A DNA stretch of 64,000 nucleotides from Glandiceps talaboti (lineage: Eukaryota > Hemichordata > Enteropneusta > Spengelidae). Of this stretch, positions 55,661-64,000 are shown piece after piece. The notes under the pieces are model-generated. The model ran no database searches. It had not been told where the DNA came from and saw nothing but the letters and a program-made list of their open reading frames with translations. The position numbers and the translations under genes are program-made. The stretch spans positions 16,711,019 through 16,775,018 of the forward strand of contig NC_135569.1 in assembly GCF_964340395.1 (NCBI RefSeq), in the 5' to 3' direction. Within the stretch, counting starts at the first letter, position 1. Each line of letters begins with the position of its first letter.

Positions 55661-57600
55661 AGTGTACTCAAATGTCTAACCAAATATAATCATTTGCAAG
55701 CATTCTTGTAAGGAAGGTGACCTTTTGACCTTGACCTTGAACTTCTGGGTCAGTTGCCAGTATCGATCTATTCTTGTATATTGCATGCAGTCTGTCACAT
55801 TTATGTATGGCCAATTTCTTTCAAAGTGATGTTTAGTGGTAATGCAGAACAAGAAAATAAATAAACAACTAAATAATGAACAAAATAAGAGAAACATAAT
55901 TCATAGATTACTTTTGGTGTTGAAATAACTTTTATGTGAATGGTGGCCATGCTTGTAATGAACAATGAATCTTATTTAGATACTTAGATAGTCAAGTGTG
56001 TACTCCTATACAGTGATGTGTATCCCTACCTTTTAGGTATTGGCCTTTGACTTTGACATTGACCTTCAGGATCGTTGTCAAAATCAAGCTATCTTTTGCA
56101 TATTGCAGTGACACTTAGTGGTATTTAAGTGTGCTCTTAAAAGCCTTTGTATCAGAATTTTCACCTTGACCTGTGTGCTCAAAGTCAAATATCAAAACAA
56201 AGTTCAGAACAGGTTTGTACACAAATAACATGCATGGGCCACTTTCATGCAAACCTGGAACAAATGTCAGGTATAGAAGTCAACATATGCACATTACTTT
56301 GCTTTGCTTTGTTACCTTCACAATAATGACCAATTGAGTGGCCAACAGTCAGAGGAATACATGTTTCACCCACTTACACTGGAAGCTTAGATAATAGATA
56401 GAAACCTCATTTGGATGTCTATCCTCGTATTATTCATGATGAGCTCTCTTGAAGTATGCATGTGTATGTCTGAATGCATGGACCAGTTTTGACCAAACCT
56501 GCCACAACTGTCAGATACTGTAGTACAAATATGTATACCACTCTATAAGTGGTTCATCTAAATATATAAAATGACATATTTTTCAAAAATATCCCAGAGG
56601 AATAAGGAGAAAGATTTGGAATGTGAAGGCTTGTTATTGACCTAACTAAAGAACTAATCAATAAACTAACTTGCTAACAAACTAACAAACTAATTAACTA
56701 ACTACATGATGCAAGTTTTCACACTTCCAACAAATTTCTTACTTATTGCTATTCTGAATGTTTAAAGACAAATGTTACTGCCATTAATTAGGTCCTTATT
56801 GTGTATATAACTAGACTACAGTATCTGACAGTTGTGCATGGTTTGGTTTACGCCGGTCCATTCATTCAGAGGTATACATGAACACTATGGATAATTTTCA
56901 ATTTCATCTTAGCATACATTTCAAGCTGAAGTTTTTAAGGTTTCAATAAAAAGCTCATCATGCATGGATGATAAGATTGTAGACACTCAAATGATGTCAC
57001 TATCTATTAAGCTTAAAGAGTCAGTAGAGAAAAATACATTTTAATGACAAACATGTCCACCATTCCACCATTTTTGCCAAGGTCACAAGACAAACTTTTA
57101 AGTAATATGTATATGTACCTGACATTTGTCCTAAGTTTGGTTGGAATCAGCTATTCATGCCAGACATGTTTATATATACTTGACAGACTAACTACACAGT
57201 CGGTCAGTCAGTCAGTCAGTCAGCCACCTTGATTAAATTCTTCTGTTAGCCAGTAATTAGTGTGCTTGTTAGCTGTGGAACCCCCCCCCCTCCCGTTTTA
57301 CTCAATGACAGCCGTCTTTTTAGTGAACAATTGTGATTTACTATTTAACTCAAAAGCATTAATACACGAAGACTATATTAATCTATTATCTATTTGAGGG
57401 GAGTATGTTGTCAATGAAGATGTTGTAGTTAAAATCAATATTTACAGCATAACTAAAAAATTGAAATACATACAGACTCCATTCGAGTGTCTGCCCCATA
57501 TTATCAGCAAGCTGTCTTTTCAGATTTTGACCTTGACATTGTACTTCAGGGTCAGTTATCTAAATCAAGTCATTTCTTGTAAGAGTTTTAGAAGTATGAT
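55661..57600. other. Unassigned non-coding sequence
   Basis: Repeated phrases such as 'TTTGACCTTGACCTTGAACTTCTGGGTCA' at about 55720, 56046 and 57530 suggest an old dispersed repeat. No exon is recognised. A (GTCA)n run lies near 57199-57222 and a C run near 57281-57290. Confidence 0.45.
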
Positions 57601-57604
57601 ATGA

Positions 57605-58293
57605 GTGAGTTTACAGAGATCAAAAAAGGAGTGTGACAAGGATGTTTGTTTTCCCCGGACCTCTTCAACCTTTATAGTGAAATGATTTGTGAGAATTAAA
57701 CGAAAACAGTGGTTTTGTAATTGGTGGACATAATGTTAACAACTTACGGTATGCAGATGACACAGTATTGGTTTCTGAATCTCAAGAGAAACTACAAGAA
57801 CTGTTAGACAAAGTTGAAGAGGGGAGCAAGAAAAAAGGATTGTCAATCAATTGCATGGTGGGAAGCAAAAGTGAAAGCCCAAAGTTTGAATTGAAGGTTG
57901 GTGGAGCATAAATTACAGGCAACAGAAATGTGGTTTTACAGAAGAATGATGAAAATATCATGGCTGATCACATAACAAATGAGGAGGTTTTAAGAAGAGC
58001 TGGCACACAGAAGAAACTGATGAAAACCATTAGAGAAAAGGACAGCTCAAGTTCTTAGGACACATTATGAGGAAAGAAGGATTAGAAGAATTAATGCTAA
58101 CTGGTCATGTAAATGGGAATTGAAGTATAGAGGAAGACAACGCATGACATACCTCAAAAGCTAAAAGTAAATGGATGGAAGAACGAATTCCTAAAACAGA
58201 AGTAGCAGAGTTAAAAATTCTCAGAACAGCAAAGGACAGAAATCTGTGTAGATCCATGGTCACTAACATTCTTAAAGAATATGACAGATAGAG
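57605..58293 (+). pseudogene. LINE endonuclease-reverse transcriptase fragment (LRYADDTVLVS)
   Basis: Motifs in order: GV*QGCLFSPDLFNLYSEMI (the Arg of GVRQGC is a stop), GGHNVNNLRYADDTVLVSES (catalytic DD), QEKLQELLDKVEEGSKKKGL, then after a deletion WFYRRMMKISW, TNEEVLRRAGTQKKLMKTIR and a shifted FLGHIMRKEG-type segment, ending AKDRNLCRSMVTNILKEYDR. This is the C-terminal half of a non-LTR family often annotated 'endonuclease-reverse transcriptase'. Stops, shifts and an internal deletion make it inactive. Confidence 0.85.
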
Positions 58294-58442
58294 AGAGAGG
58301 GGGGGGGGGGAGATATCACTTCGTTATTTTATGATGTCTGCTTTAGTATTCACATTCCACATGATTTAGATATATAGAAAGTTTGAGTTAAAGTCCACTT
58401 TAACTAAAAATTGATAAACTTAATAATTATTTATTAAGCAGG

Positions 58443-59540
58443 TATTTAAGTAGTGGATAGGTAGGTAGACCGACAGGTAGGTAGGTGTAAGATAAATATG
58501 TAGGTAGGTTGGTATTTAAATTATAGGTAGGTGGGTGGGTTAGTAGGTAGGTAGATAGGTAGGTAGGTAAGCTGATATTTAAATGGATGGTAGGTAGGTA
58601 GGTAGGTAGGTAGGTAGGTAGGTAGGTAGGTAGGTAGGTAGGTAGGTAGGTAGGTAGGTAGGTAGGTAGGTAGGTAGGTAGGTAGGTAGGTAGGCTGGTA
58701 TTTAAATTGTAGGTAGGTAGGTAGGTAGGCTGGTATTTAAATATTAGGTAGGTAGGGAGGTAGGTAGGTTGGTATTTAAATATTAGGTAGGTAGGTAGGT
58801 AGGTAGGTAGGCTGGTATTTAAATATTAGGTAGGTAGGTAGGTAGGTAGGTAGGCTGGTATTTAAATATTAGGTAGGTAGGTAGGTAGGCTGGTAGGGAG
58901 GTAAGTAGGCTGGTATTTAAATATTAGGTAGGTAGGTAGGTAGGTAGGTAGGTTGGTATTTAAATATTAGGTAGGTAGGTAGGTAGGTAGGTAGGTAGGT
59001 AGGTAGGCTGGTATTTAAATTGTAGGTAGGTAGGTAGGCTGGTATTTAAATATTAGGTAGGTAGGTAGGTAGGCTGGTAGGGAGGTAAGTAGGCTGGTAT
59101 TTAAATATTAGGTAGGTAGGTAGGTAGGTAGGTTGGTATTTAAATATTAGGTAGGTAGGTAGGTAGGTAGGTAGGTAGGTAGGCTGGTATTTAAATATTA
59201 GGTAGGTAGGTAGGTAGGTAGGTAGGCTGGTATTTAAATTGTAGGTAGGTAGGTAGGTAGGTAGGCTGGTATTTAAATTGTAGTTAGGTAGGTAGGCTGG
59301 TATTTAAATTGTAGGTAGGTAGGTAGGCTGGTATTTAAATATTAGGTAGGTAGGTAGGGAGTTAGGTAGGCTGGTATTTAAATATTAGGTAGGTAGGTAG
59401 GTAGGCAGGCTGGTAATTAAATAATTGGTGGGTAGGCCGTTAGATAGATATAAGATAGGTAGGCAGGCGGGTAGTAGGTAGTTAGGCATTGAGGGAAGTG
59501 GGTAGGTAGGTATAGTTAGTTAGGCTGGCAGGTAGGTTTT
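58443..59540. repeat. TAGG-based compound minisatellite
   Basis: (TAGG)n tracts of varying length are separated by CTGGTATTTAAATATTAGG or CTGGTATTTAAATTGTAGG spacers, at least fifteen times. The longest pure tract is about 58589-58694. Variants such as GGGAGGTAAGTAGG recur at 58885-58900 and 59070-59090 in the same context, showing block duplications of roughly 180 bp. Confidence 0.93.
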
Positions 59541-59585
59541 CTCCCTTCAATGGTTTGTCTTGACATACCTTTTTGTTCTTATTTG

Positions 59586-61352
59586 GCATGTTTGCTGGGC
59601 TTTTCAATGACTCAAAAAATCTCGCGGTTTGGAGTGTTCCGCAGACAAGATTAAATTCCAGCCATGTGCTGTATTGCATTCACCCTCATGGTGTTGTTAG
59701 GCTTCACTCATGTGGGCTAATCTGTCTACTCCCATAAATACAAGCTTGGTCACTTCCAGGGCTCAAATTATCCAGGTACAAGGTACAAAATATGCATGAT
59801 GCGAGTGAAAGTTGCAAGTAGCAAGTGGCGAAATACACCACTTGTGAGTGGTGAAAAGTTACGCTTGCGAGTGGTGCACTTGCGAGTAGTGAAAAGTGAC
59901 GCTTGTGAGTGGTGACAATGTATCACTTGCTAGTATAAAACCGTGTCTAGCATTCTGTGGCTCTCACAGCTCTCATATCAACCCCAACAGGGACTTGGCC
60001 AGGAGATCGGTCCCGCTGGTTAAATAGTGCTGCTTTCCCGTAACTTTATCAATATAGCTAGTGACTACAGTGACTTCGAGCTTTGTCTTACTGTGGAATG
60101 ATGCTACCTTGCACTGAAGGACAGCCCAAGCTTTCTGCTGTGAAATGGTGAGGTTCTCCATGGTACATTCATGTTGGAACCAATGAGAGAAATGATCTTC
60201 CTCACCCTACAGTCAAACTTTTATACCATTTCTTTGTTATCACCCGGAATAATAGCGTAGTTGTTTTATAAATTGGCATAATAACATTAAAAAAATGTCG
60301 CAGAGTTGACTATTGTCTGCCGGTAGCTTTTTAGAGGTTGGAGGCGTGAATGGCAATTCTTATATTGTTGCACTAACTTTCATGGAACCGAAACGGTAAT
60401 TATTCCATAGACAGAAGACCCTTTTACTCTCTATGGTTATTCAGACAAGAAGCTTGGATTTTAAAAAAAAAAATTAAAAAATGAATAATTATATCGACGC
60501 TGACAACACAGAACTTCGACTGAAATTCAACTGCGGTCGTATGTGATCAAATAGGTCACTTGAGGTCATTTGCGTTCCGACAAGTTTTACCCATGAGTTC
60601 GTGTAAGCATGGAAGTATAACCCCACAAGGTTTTTAAACAAATATTCGTGGTCTTGTAACAAATGGAGTGTTTATAGCAAACAATGGAATGACGACAACA
60701 GACTAACCGGCGATGTTGTTGAACGAAAAAACTTTATGATTTGAAGTAACTTTATAGTAAGACCGCCAAACACTGGCTGTAGTTTATTAGTCAAAGCAGT
60801 GTATACAATGAATAAAACAAAGCCCAACGAGTCTTGCTCCGGATGTTTATGTAGCGTTGATCGAATCGAGTAGCGTTGAGCTACTCGATTCGATCGTAAA
60901 TTCATTCAGTGTTCTTGGTCAAACGCGACTACTAATACTTTCCCCATCCATAGGAATTTCATTTTTTATTCATCTAAAAAGCATGTCCCCCAAGACGTTT
61001 GGATAATGGACGGTTTACACACAGTGGCTTCGGGAACGGTAAGTACAACGTTACTATTGGTACTATCGTACTTACCAAAGCCACCATGCTGCTACCTAGC
61101 TAGCGAGGCCAATCACGAGGCTCCAATCACTGGTAACACTGTCGATGTCATGCCATCACGATCATCAAACATCAAACCTTTAACCATTAGCCACTCGCAA
61201 GTCATACATTGTCACCACTCGCAAGCGTCACTTTTCACTACTCGCAAGTGATACATTTCACCACTCGCAACCGTCACTTTTCACCACTCGCAAGTAGCAC
61301 ATTTCGCCACTTGCTACTCGCAAGGTACGCCAGTGCAGGTAGATTTCAAAAT
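59586..61352. mobile_element. Inverted-repeat element built on CACTCGCAA motifs
   Basis: The left side (about 59800-59935) carries several TTGCGAGTGGTG-type motifs; the right side (about 61185-61325) carries the complementary CACTCGCAAG motifs about every 20-30 bp. The sides would fold back over a ~1.25 kb centre. The right end AGGTAGATTTCAAAAT is the complement of the start of the related copy at 53526. The centre has a perfect 15 bp hairpin (60859-60895). No transposase and no clear target duplication were found. It resembles fold-back elements in layout only. Confidence 0.6.
60859..60895. repeat. Perfect 15 bp hairpin
   Basis: GATCGAATCGAGTAG, a 7 nt loop CGTTGAG, then CTACTCGATTCGATC. 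It is strongly CpG/TCGA-rich against an AT-rich background. Confidence 0.9.
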
Positions 61353-63246
61353 TGAGGTGCACACTGTACATATCAATTGTCACTGGAAAAACTGTACAAA
61401 TCTCCTCAGAATAACAAAAAGCACACAGAGTGGTTGTTTTTGATGATTAAGTTTGAATTTTGAAGTAACAGAAGGATTTAATCAACATTAATTGATATAT
61501 TTACTCATAGACCCTCCACCAACACTGCAACAGGATACACATCAAAGGATCTCTAAATGTTTATTGTATGATGTTTGTTTGCATACATTAAGCTACATAA
61601 GCATTTCCTGTCCATTTCTGTGTTGTTTACAGTCACTGTGACTCAATGATAGTTGCTAGCTATCCGACATGTTTTTCACTAAATTTTCTGACCATTTCGA
61701 AGTTTATAACTGGTTGAAGACCCAACAAGATATATAGTATTTTAGGTAAATCATACATAGTCTTGTCGTGTATTTTGTTGTTCTCTGGTGTGAAAAGAAG
61801 AATAGATCACGTAAGCTGTCCATTGTTTGCGATTGTTGCAGTATGCTTTGAGTACAGTGTTTCGTTCATTAGGGTTGTTACTGGATTTCTCTGTCAGAAA
61901 TGATTCTTGAAGTTTTGAGTCTATTTATTGATGCTTTTTATCACATGTTAATATTTTAGGCTGCCTTCATTGATCAGGATTAGGCGTGTTATCGTAACTA
62001 CATCAAAATAAAATGTAAACATCCAATGTGTGGTTGCCATTTTACCTCTGTTGTCACGGTTGATATATTCACAGAAAACGATACATTTCGTCAAAAACAT
62101 GTCTCCGAAACGATTTCAAAACGAGTACTAGACTTCAAATTTCTGGTTGCTAGCCGATTGAATTTGAAACTTTACATCATTCTCAGATGAACCATGACCG
62201 AACGAACTGAGAAAATGAGAAGTACTCCAACTTTGACTTGAGAGATGGTATTTACGCAGATTACCTTTCAAGTTGTGGCTCAATTTTAATATTTGAATGA
62301 ATTGTAACCCATTATGTCTTCTTTGATTTGAAAAGTGCAAATCTGTTATGTTCTTGAGTGTAGAACATGTGCCGGTGTTATGCAGGGCTATTAAAATGGC
62401 ATAAAAATACATGGCATTGTAGAAATGTACAAAATTTATAGACATACCAGTTCGATCGACGATGTGTTTCACAAAATTGTACATCATTCTTCAAATTCTA
62501 GAGGCATGCATAGATTTCAAAATGTCTCGCGCAATAGTCGCGGAAAAAATGGCAGAATTATAGATTTGTATCTAAACTTCCAGCCTTTCTCATGCTTGTT
62601 GCATGTGTCGGCCACTGTTGGCATGTCTTCGTATAAGGAAATTACATATTTTCATCATAATTGTACGTTATCATTTACATGATTTTGTATGTCGTCAAAG
62701 ACATGGGAAGATGCCATACCATGATGTGTTGTGGTCATGAACATAAATAAGCATAACCGCGTATAATCTCTTCTCATCTTTTTCGAGATTTTACATGTGA
62801 TTTATGTAGCATCATGAGGTTTTTACACTCTTGAAGGAAGTCTTCATTACTGCTATAGTAACAGGATTAATTAAACTTAATGTATGCAAACAGAGTTCGT
62901 TTCAGTGGAAATGGTGTAGTTGCATACCCCGTTGGTGGAGGGTCTATGATTTACTTATTGGAAATGCAGAAGTAAATGAATGCATGGAACCTTGTTATCT
63001 TTGAGACTTGAGACTGCTTGTCAAATATGAGGCATTCAAATTGGCAATTTTTGATAGGATCAGAAGTATGGCATGTGCAAATGTCGTGTTGCCACATTTC
63101 ACCCTTTGATAGTTGTGGAAATATGCACTATGTTCACAACAACATTGTTGTCAGTGTTAATGACACATATTTCAGCAGTTAGTACCTCAATTCAGCTTAA
63201 TTCATTGTGTACTCTTCATTGACAAAGTGTCTTATGGCATTGCTTT
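61353..63246. other. Unassigned non-coding sequence
   Basis: No exon, RNA gene or repeat family is recognised. 'AGACCCTCCACCAAC' at about 61509 and the complement 'GTTGGTGGAGGGTCT' near 62930 form a ~15 bp inverted pair 1.4 kb apart, so a TIR element between them is possible. Frames of 85-119 codons overlap on opposite strands near 62128-62682 without domains. Confidence 0.45.
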
Positions 63247-63291
63247 TTAGCACAATTGAACTGATAAGGTTCAGTAGTGCTATAGGCATTG

Positions 63292-63361
<70 letters not shown>

Positions 63362-63830
63362 AAACAACTTAAAGTCAAAAACTGCTGGACCAATTACTTT
63401 GATATTTGGTGGCCATGTTACTTTGGGTGTCTCGTTAAGAAATTGTTCAAATGAAAATGATTGCATCAGAAATGTGCGTTTTAGGTCAAAAAATGCCATT
63501 TTTGGTCAAAAAACTTAAGCTCTAAAACCACTGAGCAGATTTGCCTGAAATTTGGTGGGAACAGTCTTAGGGTAGAGTAAATTAACATTTGTTCATGACA
63601 TGATGATGCCATCAGTAATATGCAAATAAGGGCTAAAAATGTGTCTTTTTGGTCAAAAATCTTTAATTCCAAAACTAGGGAATAGATTTGGCTGAAATTT
63701 AACGAGGATGTATGTGGGGGTGCACAGATGAAGCAATATTAAACATATAAGGATCTCATCAGTAATATGCAAATTAGGTGTAAAATGTGAATTTTGGTCA
63801 AAAATTAAATCTCAAAAATATTATTCTATT
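63247..63830 (+). mobile_element. Q-family element, 5' half
   Basis: It begins CTTTTTAGCACAATTGAACT followed by GATAAGGTTCAGTAGTGCTA and a TG microsatellite (63292-63360). Core blocks with 'GGTCAAAAA' and 'ATATGCAAAT' run to about 63825. The tandem units and 3' hairpin end are missing, so it is truncated. Confidence 0.78.
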
Positions 63831-64000
63831 GTTAGTGCAGTATAAATGATAAGAACTTACTCCCAATGACGTTGAATTTAAAACCTTTTAATTCTGCGTT
63901 TTGGTCCTGCTGAAAGATCCATCATCAAGAATAGATAAAAGAAGTTGAGTAGTGCTGGCCAGGCTGAACAAAAGATTGAATCCTAGCATCACTTATTGCA

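Noticed and set aside
55676-55897. Hydrophobic minus frame (MFLLFCSLFSCLFIFLFC...) as a small membrane protein
   Set aside because: The hydrophobic start is encoded by a low-complexity AATAAATAA-rich stretch. There is no conservation evidence.
62128-62682. Overlapping frames on opposite strands
   Set aside because: Neither shows a known motif or splice-linked neighbours.

Overview
This is eukaryotic, almost certainly metazoan, genomic DNA: AT-rich, intron-bearing, and full of interspersed and simple repeats. The species cannot be named from the window. The repeat types (pearl/HINE-like elements with microsatellites and ~150 bp core repeats, Tx1/L1-like and CR1-like LINEs, piggyBac-, hAT-, Harbinger- and Mutator-like MITEs) fit a marine invertebrate such as a hemichordate, amphioxus or mollusc.

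The only host gene I can recognise is on the + strand between about 11.1 and 42.6 kb. Its exons are clearly homologous to non-erythroid alpha-spectrin around the internal SH3 domain. The locus is not an ordinary alpha-spectrin gene. About four spectrin repeats are missing between the exons at 11.9 kb and 26.5 kb. The first SH3 exon occurs six times. A 1.64 kb unit of three phase-compatible exons (SH3 first half, DLN exon, YTH exon) is repeated four times in tandem at 31.5-37.6 kb with every exon open. A second pair of 1.84 kb tandem copies (SH3 second half plus a shortened YTH exon) follows at 38.6-41.8 kb. The next exons carry a stop and frameshifts. Key SH3 ligand-binding residues are substituted. 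This is either a decaying, recombining spectrin pseudogene or a rebuilt partial paralogue. I cannot decide between these without transcripts.

The rest is mobile DNA, much of it nested. Three families (called P, Q and S here) share one layout: T-run plus AG at the 5' end, a ~10 bp subterminal inverted repeat, and a 3' copy of that repeat followed by a small hairpin. P and S also share ~150 bp core tandem repeats and a CTTGTT 3' end; Q has a microsatellite and longer ~110 bp repeats. This resembles Helentron-associated (HINE/pearl) elements. Into these have inserted a 5'-truncated Tx1/L1-like LINE with a 17 bp target duplication (21.5-24.1 kb), a piggyBac-like element at TTAA (24.1-25.8 kb), two hAT-like elements with 8 bp duplications (9.3-10.4 and 19.1-20.0 kb), a Mutator-like MITE with 9 bp duplications (12.97-13.43 kb) and a Harbinger-like element with TAA duplications (51.8-53.3 kb). 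A further 2.5 kb TIR element lies inside a spectrin intron (26.6-29.1 kb).

From 42.6 kb to the end I see no host exon. This part holds LINE fragments (54.2-55.7 and 57.6-58.3 kb), a 48 bp minisatellite of about 39 units (46.5-48.4 kb), a 1 kb TAGG-based compound repeat (58.4-59.5 kb), an inverted-repeat element built from CACTCGCAA motifs (59.6-61.35 kb) and several Q copies. I saw no convincing RNA gene or CRISPR array. No intact transposase or reverse transcriptase is present.
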